From: a virus
DNA: 20,481 bases
Strand: one strand, 5' to 3'
Virus record (IMG/VR): IMGVR_UViG_3300025909_000018
Location: 1-20,481 of that record
Notes under the pieces: model-generated
Database searches by the model: none
Told to the model about the DNA's origin: nothing
What the model saw: only the letters and a program-made list of their open reading frames with translations
Made by a program: the position numbers and the translations under genes
Shown here: piece after piece, positions 1-5,379 of the stretch
Layout of the letters: each line of letters begins with the position of its first letter
Position numbering within the stretch: the stretch's first letter is position 1

Positions 1-1
1 T

Positions 2-931
2 GACCCGGATGAGGCGTTGGAGGCGGCGCGCGCTGATTTGGACCGGGTGGTGCGGGTGGCGACGACGGATGCCCGGAATGTGCGGGAGTCGTTTTGGCGG
101 GTGGTGAAGGGGTTGGAGGAGCAGCCGAAGGGTGTGCCGACGCCGTGGTACGAGTTGGACACGCTGATGGTGGGTTTGATCCCGGGGAAACTGTACGTGG
201 TCGGTGGGCGTCCTGGTGACGGGAAAACGATCATGGGGTTGCAGTTGGCGCGGGCGTTGTGTGTTGCGGGCCCGGTGGCGTTCTCGTCGTTGGAGATGGG
301 TGAGGACGAGTTGACGGAGCGGCTGGTGTCGTCGATGGGGGATGTGCCGTTGGGGTCGCTGACCCGGCACCAGTTGACGGAGGACGAGTGGTCGAAGGTG
401 CAGGCGGTGCAGCCGCGGATTGAGAACATGCCGCTGTTCGTGGATGCGACCCCGGATGTGACGATCACGCACATCAAGTCGCACGCGCGGTCGGTGGCTC
501 GGAAGGGCGGGAAGTTGGGCGGCGTCGTCGTCGACTACCTGCAATTGATCTCGGGCACGGATTCGAAGCAGAAGAAGTACGAGATCGTGTCGGAGGTGTC
601 CCGGCAGTTGAAGATCATGGCGAAGGAGCTCGACTGTCCGGTGGTGGCGTTGTCGCAGCTGAATCGTGAGTCGGCTGGGGTGGGGAAGTTGCGGCGGGAG
701 CCGAATCTGGCGGATTTGCGTGAGTCGGGGTCGATTGAGCAGGACGCGGATGTGGTGTTGCTGTTGCAGCGGCAGGTGAATGAGGACGGGTCGAAGGCGC
801 CGGAGTTGAAGATCATTGTGGCGAAGAACCGGTCGGGTCGTGAGGGTCGGGTGTCGTTGCGGTGGGAGGGCGGTTTCGCCCGTGTGGTGAATAGGCCGGC
901 GGTGTTGTATGACGCGCCGGTCCCGAACTGA
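2..931 (+). CDS. dnaB: DnaB-type replicative helicase, C-terminal part (5' truncated by window edge)
   Basis: This is the ATP-driven hexameric helicase that unwinds phage DNA at the replication fork. The reading frame is open to the left edge, so the true start and probably the N-terminal domain lie outside; the TTG at 17 is not a credible start. The RecA-like motor domain is complete. Walker A GRPGDGKT lies near nt 206-229, followed by the SLEMG helix. Walker B VVVDYLQLI is near 527-553, the LSQLNR sensor near 650, the DLRESGSIEQDAD segment near 710-750, and the KNRSGREG arginine-finger/loop region near 825-848. The motifs match the DnaB C-terminal family in order and spacing. Codon use is rich in TTG and GTG. 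It heads a rightward cluster with the next gene 12 bp downstream. RecA-fold alternatives such as RadA are less likely because the DLRESGSIEQDAD block is DnaB-specific. Confidence 0.93.
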   Translation, partial: DPDEALEAARADLDRVVRVATTDARNVRESFWRVVKGLEEQPKGVPTPWYELDTLMVGLIPGKLYVVGGRPGDGKTIMGLQLARALCVAGPVAFSSLEMGEDELTERLVSSMGDVPLGSLTRHQLTEDEWSKVQAVQPRIENMPLFVDATPDVTITHIKSHARSVARKGGKLGGVVVDYLQLISGTDSKQKKYEIVSEVSRQLKIMAKELDCPVVALSQLNRESAGVGKLRREPNLADLRESGSIEQDADVVLLLQRQVNEDGSKAPELKIIVAKNRSGREGRVSLRWEGGFARVVNRPAVLYDAPVPN

Positions 932-943
932 GGAAGAGAGACG

Positions 944-1222
944 ATGGGTATCACGATCAAGAAGGCGTCGGTGACGACGGTCATCACGAGGAGTGCCCGC
1001 ATCTACGACGGCGCCGCGAAGGCGCTGACTGTCCTGCATCTCCGGGAGTTCCTGCGGTTGGTCGACGAAGTAGGTGGGATTGACGACAACGTGCGCGTGA
1101 GCCTTCGCGACGATCTGCAGCACGAGGGTTCATGGCACACAGTCGAGATCTCGGCTGCGGTCAAGGAGTTCCCGGAGTTGGATGATGAGCCCGAACCGCG
1201 TCAGCCGTACCCGAACGAGTAG
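944..1222 (+). CDS. Hypothetical small phage protein
   Basis: No family is recognised. The 92-residue product starts at ATG 944 behind a purine-rich AGGAAGAGAG stretch, 12 bp after the helicase stop. The N-terminus (MGITIKKASVTTV) is basic and beta-like. The middle (LREFLRLVDEVGG) looks helical. The C-terminus is acidic and proline-containing (DDEPEPRQPYPNE). No Cys motif, signal peptide or membrane segment is seen. The DDNVRVSLRDDLQHEGSWHTVEI stretch suggests a small mixed alpha/beta fold of the kind common among accessory genes in phage replication arms. The tight position between the helicase and the next gene suggests co-transcription. Function is unknown. Confidence 0.75.
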   Translation: MGITIKKASVTTVITRSARIYDGAAKALTVLHLREFLRLVDEVGGIDDNVRVSLRDDLQHEGSWHTVEISAAVKEFPELDDEPEPRQPYPNE

Positions 1223-1225
1223 CTC

Positions 1226-1879
1226 ATGGACGAGAACGAGGCACTGCTGGCGTTGAACGAGCGACGCGCTGCACGGGCACTGGACAAGGCGCCCGCGCTG
1301 GTCGGGTACATGCGTCACCTGGTCACCCCGGGCGGTGCAGCGCAGGATGGCACACCGCGCGCGCCGAAGGCCGACCCGCCGCTGCCGTTCCGTGCGGATG
1401 CTGTGGATGACGCGGACGCCCTGTACAGCGAACTGGTGAACCGTGTGGATGGGTGGATGCGGTTCCTGCCGGTGCTGCCTCCGGAGGTGCGGACGTGGCG
1501 TCCGGACGGCGGCGACGTCGCAGGGTTCCCCTCTGGGACGACACCGGCCGGTGCGGAGGTGCTGACGTGGCTGGTGTGCAGGTGGCTGATGCGCCACCAC
1601 CAGCAGTTCGTCGCGTTGCAGGCTGTGCTGGGTCTGCCGGTCGCGGATCACTACTTCGCGGATGTTGCGGATGCGGTGGGGCGGATGCGTGGCCGGTACC
1701 CGATGGCACCGCAACCGCCGCGTCGGGCGTTGCGTCGGGAGTGCCCAGTGTGTAAGGAGCGGGCGGTGGTGGCGAGGATTCCGCAGGATGTGCGGGACAC
1801 GGAGGTGGTGTGTGAGCAGTGCGGGTATGAGATCCCGTACGACTCGTACGCCGGACTAGTCGAAGGATGGCTGAAATGA
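1226..1879 (+). CDS. Hypothetical protein with C-terminal zinc-ribbon-like motif
   Basis: This 217-residue product starts at ATG 1226, 3 bp after the previous stop. The first ~60 residues are charged and probably flexible (RRAARALDKAP, then a Pro/Ala-rich stretch). The middle has a Trp-rich helical part (LTWLVCRWLMRHHQQF). The C-terminus has two CxxC pairs, CPVC and CEQC, about 21 residues apart, typical of a zinc ribbon that binds nucleic acid or proteins. The residues after it (YDSYAGLVEGWLK) are well preserved to the stop. Proteins with this layout occur in actinobacteriophage genomes without a known role. Zinc binding is inferred from the motif. The stop overlaps the next start (ATGA), suggesting translational coupling. 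Confidence 0.78.
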   Translation: MDENEALLALNERRAARALDKAPALVGYMRHLVTPGGAAQDGTPRAPKADPPLPFRADAVDDADALYSELVNRVDGWMRFLPVLPPEVRTWRPDGGDVAGFPSGTTPAGAEVLTWLVCRWLMRHHQQFVALQAVLGLPVADHYFADVADAVGRMRGRYPMAPQPPRRALRRECPVCKERAVVARIPQDVRDTEVVCEQCGYEIPYDSYAGLVEGWLK

Positions 1880-2334
1880 CAACGAGTGAGGACAACACCG
1901 CCGAGAAGGCGTCGAAACAGTATGCCGACGATCTATTCCACGATGGTGCCCGGTCGCCACTCTCAACGTGCGCCGTCATCGGATTCAAAGATGGCTGGCA
2001 CGCTCGTGATGCTGAGGTTGCTGTTCTGCGTGAGCGGGTAGCGGAACTCGAAGCCGCGGTCCAGGGTGTCAGTGACTTGGCTGACGCCGCCGAGCATGGC
2101 GCTCTGCGATGGGCGGACCCGCTGCCTGTACCGGAATGGGTGCCGCGAGTCCGAGCGGTACTCAAGTCGCCGTCTGAGGTTCTGGCTGCTGTGCGACGGG
2201 AAGCCGCAGCAGAAGGTGCGGCTTCGGCTCTCGAAGACGTCGCTCACGAATGGGGCAACAAGACATGGCTGCGGGTGCTCACGCAATCGCTGGTTACCCG
2301 CGCCGCCGAGATTCGTGCTGGAGGTAACCGATGA
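1876..2334 (+). CDS. Hypothetical coiled-coil protein
   Basis: The preferred start is ATG 1876, which overlaps the previous stop as ATGA and sits 8 nt behind AGGA at 1864-1867; an in-frame ATG at 1867 is too close to that ribosome binding site. The product is 152 residues. It has a helical, heptad-like segment (AEVAVLRERVAELEAAVQGV) in the middle and an Ala/Glu-rich helical C-terminal half. The GFKDGWHARDAE stretch resembles the F-x-x-G-x-x-W-A pattern also present in the next gene. No enzyme motif is seen. Codon use is less GC3-biased than in the helicase gene upstream, hinting at a separate origin for this gene and the next. Function is unknown. Confidence 0.72.
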   Translation: MTTSEDNTAEKASKQYADDLFHDGARSPLSTCAVIGFKDGWHARDAEVAVLRERVAELEAAVQGVSDLADAAEHGALRWADPLPVPEWVPRVRAVLKSPSEVLAAVRREAAAEGAASALEDVAHEWGNKTWLRVLTQSLVTRAAEIRAGGNR

Positions 2335-2567
2335 ACATCCCAGAGGAAGCCGCACGCCGGTACCCGCACAGCGGAAAGATCATGGACTACCAGCAGGACA
2401 TCTTCCGCGACGTGTTCATCGCTGGTGCTGAGTGGGCGCGCGCAGAAGCGTTTCGAGAAGCGGCCGAACTAATTGCAGACGCCGAGCATGTGCGCGACCG
2501 GACGGCAACATCTGTGCTTCGTACTCTGGCTGAGGGCACACTGGAAAGAGGCAACAGGTGCTGTTGA
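2331..2567 (+). CDS. Hypothetical small helical protein
   Basis: The 78-residue product starts at ATG 2331, which overlaps the previous stop (ATGA). A strong GGAGG at 2320-2324 lies 6 nt upstream. It is predicted mostly helical with the pattern FIAGAEWARAEAFREAAELIADAE, a motif that recurs in many short phage proteins of unknown role and resembles the GFKDGWHARDAE segment of the preceding product. It ends in GNRCC. The stop overlaps the next gene by 10 nt, consistent with coupling. No domain can be named. Confidence 0.72.
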   Translation: MNIPEEAARRYPHSGKIMDYQQDIFRDVFIAGAEWARAEAFREAAELIADAEHVRDRTATSVLRTLAEGTLERGNRCC

Positions 2568-2812
2568 CAGTGGCGCAGGCGGCGAAGCGGGTGAAACGCA
2601 GCCGGCGCACGATCGAACGGTGGATGGCGGACAAGACGGACCCGTTGCCGGTGCAGTGGTGGTCGAACATCCGCATGGTGAACATCGACGACCTGCTGCG
2701 CGTGTACCGGGCGCGACTCATGCAGGCACATCCGCACTTGACCTCGGAGCAGGTTGAGAGGCACCTGATCGGCAAATACCTGCCGATCAGATCAACACAC
2801 CGTCGAGATTGA
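2558..2812 (+). CDS. Small helix-turn-helix DNA-binding protein (MerR/excisionase-like)
   Basis: The 84-residue product starts at GTG 2558 with AAAGAGG about 6 nt upstream. The N-terminus LTVAQAAKRVKRSRRTIERWM is a classic winged-helix/HTH of the MerR-excisionase type: helix 1 TVAQAAKRVK, turn, then recognition helix RRTIERWMA. It continues with a wing-like segment (DPLPVQWWSNIRMVNIDDLLR) and a helical tail. Such proteins act as repressors, activators or recombination directionality factors. No integrase is visible nearby, so a transcriptional role is the simpler reading. It is the last gene before a non-coding, dyad-rich gap whose first inverted repeat (2795-2822) overlaps its stop codon. 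Autoregulation or control of the downstream genes is possible but is inference. Confidence 0.8.
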   Translation: MLLTVAQAAKRVKRSRRTIERWMADKTDPLPVQWWSNIRMVNIDDLLRVYRARLMQAHPHLTSEQVERHLIGKYLPIRSTHRRD

Positions 2813-2822
2813 CACGGTGTGT
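2795..2822 (+). promoter_or_regulatory. 9-bp inverted repeat overlapping the HTH gene stop (operator or hairpin)
   Basis: ACACACCGT (2795-2803) is perfectly complementary to ACGGTGTGT (2814-2822) around a 10-nt centre. A second overlapping dyad, GGTGT-GTC-ACACC, spans 2816-2828. No T-run follows directly, so this is not a textbook terminator. A dyad next to a gene for a DNA-binding protein, over a TTGACA hexamer, fits an operator. Confidence 0.45.
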
Positions 2823-2841
2823 CACACCCTTCCGCTAGGAT
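2809..2841 (+). promoter_or_regulatory. Possible sigma-70-type promoter for the 3037-4920 gene run
   Basis: A consensus -35 hexamer TTGACA lies at 2809-2814 and a plausible actinobacterial -10, TAGGAT, at 2836-2841. The spacing is 21 bp, longer than the usual 16-19, which weakens the call. The -35 overlaps the stop of the HTH gene and the 2795-2822 dyad. A second small dyad, CTTGC-TAG-GCAAG (2842-2854), lies just after the -10. The position upstream of a non-coding gap and a new gene run is right for a promoter. Confidence 0.4.
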
Positions 2842-2851
2842 CTTGCTAGGC

Positions 2852-2883
2852 AAGCGCGCACCCTGAATTCAGGCGGCGCGCTT
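2852..2883 (+). terminator. Bipartite GC-rich hairpin with short T-run (possible terminator)
   Basis: AAGCGCGC (2852-2859) pairs with GCGCGCTT (2876-2883). Between them, after a 2x2 mismatch, lies the perfect palindrome CCTGAATTCAGG (2862-2873). Only three T residues (2882-2884) follow, so intrinsic termination would be weak. It could instead be a structured leader element or a protein-binding dyad. The structure is visible; its role is inference. Confidence 0.4.
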
Positions 2884-2892
2884 TCCGCGTTC

Positions 2893-2919
2893 TACCGGTG
2901 CACCCCTTCAGCGCCGGTA
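2893..2919 (+). other. Stem-loop in the non-coding gap
   Basis: TACCGGTGC (2893-2901) pairs with GCGCCGGTA (2911-2919), a 9-bp stem with one G-U type pair and a 9-nt loop. It is one of a series of consecutive hairpins in the 2813-3036 gap. No coding sequence is supported here. The role is unknown. Confidence 0.4.
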
Positions 2920-2964
2920 TCACCGCTCGACCTGCGGGCATTCGGGAGCGAAACGGTCGACAAA

Positions 2965-3013
2965 TCCGGTGGGCGTGCACATCACACGTGGGTGCTGTTG
3001 CACGCCCACCGGA
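2965..3013 (+). other. Strong 15-bp stem-loop upstream of the 3037 gene
   Basis: TCCGGTGGGCGTGCA (2965-2979) is perfectly complementary to TGCACGCCCACCGGA (2999-3013) around a 19-nt loop that itself contains the palindrome CACGTG. This is the most stable structure in the gap. It has no following T-tract and ends 23 nt before the GTG start of the next gene, so it would lie in the 5' leader of that mRNA. Possible roles are a translational or transcriptional control element, mRNA stabiliser, small RNA or protein-binding site. The sequence alone cannot decide. Confidence 0.6.
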
Positions 3014-3036
3014 ACCGGTCCTTTCGGGGGTGAAGC

Positions 3037-3330
3037 GTGTGGACCCTGGACGCGTCACCAGACGTTGACCTGCAGCTGGAACTGGATGAACTCCAGGACT
3101 TCGCCTGCTCCGACCCGCGGCATGAACGCGGTGAGTCGTATCACACCCCGGACACGGCGGCGGAGTTCATGCTGTTGAACCCGTGCTGCGGTGACCGTGC
3201 GATCGTGTGCCGGTCGCGCGCTTACTACTTGAAGTACCAGGCGGCAACGATCCGGTGCGCACGCTGTCAAACCGAGTGGGCACCTCACCGTTACCGGTTC
3301 ATCCCACTGCCGGGAGTGATGCCGTTATGA
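3037..3330 (+). CDS. Small Cys-rich protein, probable zinc binder
   Basis: The 97-residue product starts at GTG 3037 after a GGGGGTGAAG stretch. The N-terminal ~20 residues are acidic and Leu-rich (DVDLQLELDELQDF). Six Cys follow: C24, C50, C51, C58, and a CARC knuckle at 74-77, with His residues nearby. The C-terminal part, RCARCQTEWAPHRYRF, looks like half of a zinc ribbon. It is the first gene after the hairpin-rich gap, and its stop overlaps the next start (ATGA). No family is recognised. Metal binding is inferred from Cys spacing only. Confidence 0.7.
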   Translation: MWTLDASPDVDLQLELDELQDFACSDPRHERGESYHTPDTAAEFMLLNPCCGDRAIVCRSRAYYLKYQAATIRCARCQTEWAPHRYRFIPLPGVMPL

Positions 3331-3596
3331 GTCTGCCGCCTGCACCCACTCATCCGTTCGAGCATGAGGTGCGAATCCTGGTCGACGGTGACCTGTGTGA
3401 CGCACGCGGTTGCCCTGCTACCGCATTCGTCCGCGTGTACGTGTACCAGCCTGGCACGAAAGAACTTCACGGGTCGCCCCTGCATTTCTGCGGACACCAC
3501 TGGTCATCTGTCGCTGACCGTCTCGTCGTGGACGCCATGCACGGCAAGTGCAGCATCCACGACGAACGTGAATGGTTGGCACGGTACAGCCGATGA
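3327..3596 (+). CDS. Small zinc-binding-type protein (CxxxxC ... FCGHH)
   Basis: The start chosen is ATG 3327, overlapping the previous stop as ATGA; longer in-frame versions would lie wholly inside the upstream gene. The 89-residue product has C24-x4-C29, a beta-rich middle (AFVRVYVYQPGTKELHG), and FCGHH at 54-58. This is the Cys/His layout of short actinobacterial and phage zinc proteins of the DUF7455 kind. C75 and H78 are further possible ligands. The function of that family is unknown to me. It is part of a tightly coupled run (3037-4278). Assignment to the family is from pattern memory and needs a profile search. Confidence 0.7.
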   Translation: MSLPPAPTHPFEHEVRILVDGDLCDARGCPATAFVRVYVYQPGTKELHGSPLHFCGHHWSSVADRLVVDAMHGKCSIHDEREWLARYSR

Positions 3597-4129
3597 TCGA
3601 CAGGACAGGGCAAGTGGCACTGGTCCATTCGACAGGGTTCTGGCCGTGGCTGGTGACCGCGATCACCGGGTCGTACTGGAACCACATGGTCACCGCGATC
3701 AACCTCCACGAATGCGTGTCAGCGGAAACAACCGGTGTCCGCCGGCGGCAGTTGGCTGACTTCCGTGTCACCGCGTGGTCGATGTTCCCGGAGTCGGATT
3801 TGGCACGCCACAAGGTGGCAGCGTTCGCGGAGGCGCAGATCGGGAAACCGTACGCGTTCTTCGACGACTTCCTCATCGGGTTGGGCATCGTGTTCCGCAC
3901 GAGCGCACCAGCGTGGATTCAGTCGCGGTTGCGGTCTGGGCGTCGGTGGGAGTGCGCGGAGCTCGCGGACGCAGCACTGCAGCACGGTGGCGTGAACGTG
4001 TTCCATGACGGCCGCCCATACGGGGCGGTGTACCCGGGTTCGTTCGAACCAGTGTTCGAACGGTTCGGGTGGTTGCCGGGTGAGGCGGAGGAGTTGCCGC
4101 CGTGGGTGACGGGCGGGCACAGGTCATGA
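3593..4129 (+). CDS. Permuted papain-like (NlpC/P60-type) cysteine hydrolase
   Basis: The start is ATG 3593 (ATGA overlap with the previous gene), giving 178 residues. The order of motifs fits circularly permuted NlpC/P60-like enzymes such as YiiX. A catalytic-type His comes first (YWNHM, H31), then an acidic segment (HECVSAETTGV, E40/E45), then IGKPYAFFDDF (83-93). The likely nucleophile comes late in WECAELADAAL (C121). The family includes amidases and peptidases acting on cell-wall peptides or lipids. There is no signal peptide or cell-wall-binding domain. It sits among small early-region zinc-type proteins rather than in the lysis cassette, so a role other than lysis is plausible, but that is inference. 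His-before-Cys order argues against a standard NlpC/P60 or CHAP endolysin. Confidence 0.72.
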   Translation: MIDRTGQVALVHSTGFWPWLVTAITGSYWNHMVTAINLHECVSAETTGVRRRQLADFRVTAWSMFPESDLARHKVAAFAEAQIGKPYAFFDDFLIGLGIVFRTSAPAWIQSRLRSGRRWECAELADAALQHGGVNVFHDGRPYGAVYPGSFEPVFERFGWLPGEAEELPPWVTGGHRS

Positions 4130-4278
4130 ACAAGACGGTCAGCGTGTGCATGTGGTGTGCGATCTATAACCGGGTGTTGGTGGAGTTGTCGACGGTGACG
4201 GTGATCCTGCTGAGCGGTGAGCATTGGCATGCGTGGTACTGCGCCACGTGCAAGCACGGTGGGCAAGCGGACGGATAG
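4126..4278 (+). CDS. Very small zinc-ribbon-like protein (50 aa)
   Basis: This short gene starts at ATG 4126, overlapping the stop of the hydrolase gene (ATGA), and ends at TAG 4276-4278. The 50-residue product has CMWC at 8-11, HWH at 33-35 and CATC at 39-42, a compact CxxC...HxH...CxxC arrangement expected of a single zinc-binding module. Between the two knuckles is a hydrophobic beta-type stretch (RVLVELSTVTVILL). The coupled overlap, the intact frame and the neighbouring Cys-rich genes support it as real despite its size. Function is unknown. Confidence 0.68.
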   Translation: MNKTVSVCMWCAIYNRVLVELSTVTVILLSGEHWHAWYCATCKHGGQADG

Positions 4279-4288
4279 GGAGACGACG

Positions 4289-4636
4289 ATGACGTACGCA
4301 GAGCAGTACCTGAGTCAACCGGAGAACATGATCCGGATCAGCGACGACATCGGGTACACGTGGACGTGCTACGACCCGCAGGGCGACAACGGTCAGGGTC
4401 TGCAGTGGAGCAGCCACGTGCACGACATCACGTGCCTGTGGGTCTGGCATGACTGCGGGCAGATCCTCGGTGAAGACACGATCATGCCGGGTGCACGCTT
4501 CGGCTGGCGTCCGGGTGGTGTGCGAGCTCACACGCTCGTGCAGATCGACCCGCTGACGATTACAGCGTCGGTGTACTGGCCCGACTGCTGCGGCAAGCAC
4601 GGGTTCATCACGAACGGCGCGTGGATCGCAGCCTGA
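4289..4636 (+). CDS. Hypothetical protein, DUF6527-like
   Basis: The start is ATG 4289, with AGGGAG at 4277-4282 six nt upstream; an upstream in-frame start at 4217 would overlap the preceding gene. The 115-residue product has Cys at 27, 49, 56, 100 and 101. Its C-terminal half reads DPLTITASVYWPDCCGKHGFITNGAW in order (residues 87-112), resembling the Thr-x-x-x-Ser-(V/I) followed by Cys-x-x-His-Gly-F-I-x-x-G pattern I associate with DUF6527 phage proteins. That family's role is not known to me. The stop overlaps the start of the HNH gene by one base. The family call is tentative. Confidence 0.68.
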   Translation: MTYAEQYLSQPENMIRISDDIGYTWTCYDPQGDNGQGLQWSSHVHDITCLWVWHDCGQILGEDTIMPGARFGWRPGGVRAHTLVQIDPLTITASVYWPDCCGKHGFITNGAWIAA

Positions 4637-4920
4637 TGGGCCGTCGCAGCGGTCGCCCGTACGAACGCAGCAAGACGATCGTCAAGCGGAACGCTGAACA
4701 GTGTTGGCGCTGCGGTCGACCATTGGACCCAGCCGCACGCCGTGGTGAACCAGGGTTCGTCACGGTCGGTCACCTGGTCGCAGTCGAGGACGGCGGCACC
4801 GACGACCTGTCGAATCTCGCACCGGAGTGCGGGCCATGTAACTACGGTGACGGCGCGAACCGCACGAACGCTAAGCGCGCAGGACGCGCATTGAACGTCT
4901 GGCACAAGCCGGGCTGGTAA
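4636..4920 (+). CDS. HNH endonuclease
   Basis: The 94-residue product starts at ATG 4636 (TGATG overlap with the previous stop). It carries the beta-beta-alpha-metal nuclease signature: zinc knuckles C23-x2-C26 and C65-x2-C68, the general-base His in VGHLVAVEDGG (H46), and SNLAPECGPCN with N60 and N69. The usual DH of the motif is GH here. In HK97-like phages an HNH protein often lies beside the terminase genes and helps cut DNA at cos during packaging. This gene is the last before the non-coding block and the terminase genes, which fits that role. A free-standing homing-type nuclease is the alternative. Confidence 0.85.
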   Translation: MGRRSGRPYERSKTIVKRNAEQCWRCGRPLDPAARRGEPGFVTVGHLVAVEDGGTDDLSNLAPECGPCNYGDGANRTNAKRAGRALNVWHKPGW

Positions 4921-4989
4921 CAGGATCTCTGACTCAGACGTCCAAGCAGCCCACCCGTGAATCCCACACCCACCTTGCCGCACAGCACA

Positions 4990-5232
4990 CAGGGCAGTTC
5001 CTGCCACCACGCACAGCACACCCCACCACATAGGCCAGGGCGAGGCTGAAGCAGACGGGCAGCCAAGGCGCACACCACCGCAGGCGCAAACACCCAGACT
5101 CACCCACCCCCACCCACCCCTGCCATCACACAGCAGGGCAGCACAGCATGACCATGCACATGGGTAGGGACTGCCAAGCATGCAGTGAACAGAAACAACC
5201 AACGTCTCAACAAGACGATGCGTGCAGGGCAG
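4990..5232 (+). repeat. Three direct copies of CAGGGCAG
   Basis: Exact copies lie at 4990-4997, 5134-5141 and 5225-5232, all on the + strand and all inside the gene-free block upstream of terminase. The near-copy GACGGGCAG occurs around 5052-5060. Spaced short direct repeats beside cos are typical of terminase small-subunit binding sites, but 8-mers can also recur by chance in this skewed sequence. Confidence 0.35.
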
Positions 5233-5252
5233 TACCAATAACGGCAGCCCTC

Positions 5253-5276
5253 GCACCAGCGCACGCACCAGCGCGC
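5253..5276 (+). repeat. Short tandem repeat, period 12
   Basis: Two adjacent 12-bp units, GCACCAGCGCAC and GCACCAGCGCGC, differ at one base. They overlap the stem of the T-tailed hairpin at 5260-5287. They could be a protein-binding repeat or a chance by-product of the hairpin. Confidence 0.45.
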
Positions 5277-5287
5277 GAAATTTTTTT
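5260..5287 (+). terminator. Probable rho-independent terminator
   Basis: CGCACGC (5260-5266) pairs with GCGCGCG (5271-5277) with one A/C mismatch and the loop ACCA. AAA and then seven T residues (5281-5287) follow. This would end rightward transcripts of the early arm before the late operon. It is the only long T-run seen in the window. The short imperfect stem limits confidence. Confidence 0.5.
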
Positions 5288-5329
5288 ATACCACCAGCAC
5301 CGATAGACCGCGCCGTGTTCCAAAAATCT

Positions 5330-5366
5330 CCCCCCGATTTGTTTTGGGGGTCGCGTGCGCGCGCGA
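5330..5366 (+). other. Adjacent dyads upstream of the packaging genes; candidate cos nicking region
   Basis: Five C residues (5331-5335) pair with GGGGG (5346-5350) around GATTTGTTTT. Immediately after comes TCGCGTGCGCGCGCGA (5351-5366), a near-perfect 16-bp palindrome. Two-fold symmetry next to the terminase operon is expected of a cos nicking site. The C-run hairpin also resembles a minus-strand terminator, since read leftward it is followed by GAGATTTTT. Neither role is proven. Confidence 0.35.
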
Positions 5367-5379
5367 GGGGAGCGTTCGA

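Larger units (their letters stand above)
4921..5379 (+). other. Gene-free block between HNH and terminase operon; candidate cos/packaging region
   Basis: No convincing gene is seen on either strand across about 460 bp. The first ~320 bp of the + strand is markedly rich in C and A (for example the CACCCACCCC runs near 5101-5120) and unlike the G-rich coding strand around it. The block holds three CAGGGCAG copies, a 12-bp tandem repeat, a T-tailed hairpin (5260-5287) and two dyads (5330-5366) just before the first late gene. In cos phages with this gene order the packaging site lies in such a place. That role is inferred from position. Confidence 0.5.

Noticed and set aside
4528-5268. Long minus-strand open frame (246 codons) over the HNH gene and the gene-free block
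   Set aside because: It is Cys/Trp/Gly-rich with no domain, covers two well-supported + strand genes, and arises because C/A-rich DNA lacks stops when read in reverse. All other genes here are on the + strand.
5148-5306. 52-codon + strand frame starting at ATG 5148, with a CxxC
   Set aside because: It has no ribosome binding site and runs through the tandem repeat and the T-tailed hairpin, so it is unlikely to be translated.
4921-5379. tRNA or CRISPR in the gene-free block
   Set aside because: No cloverleaf with a T-loop consensus and no regularly spaced identical repeats of CRISPR length were seen; the repeats are 8-12 bp only.
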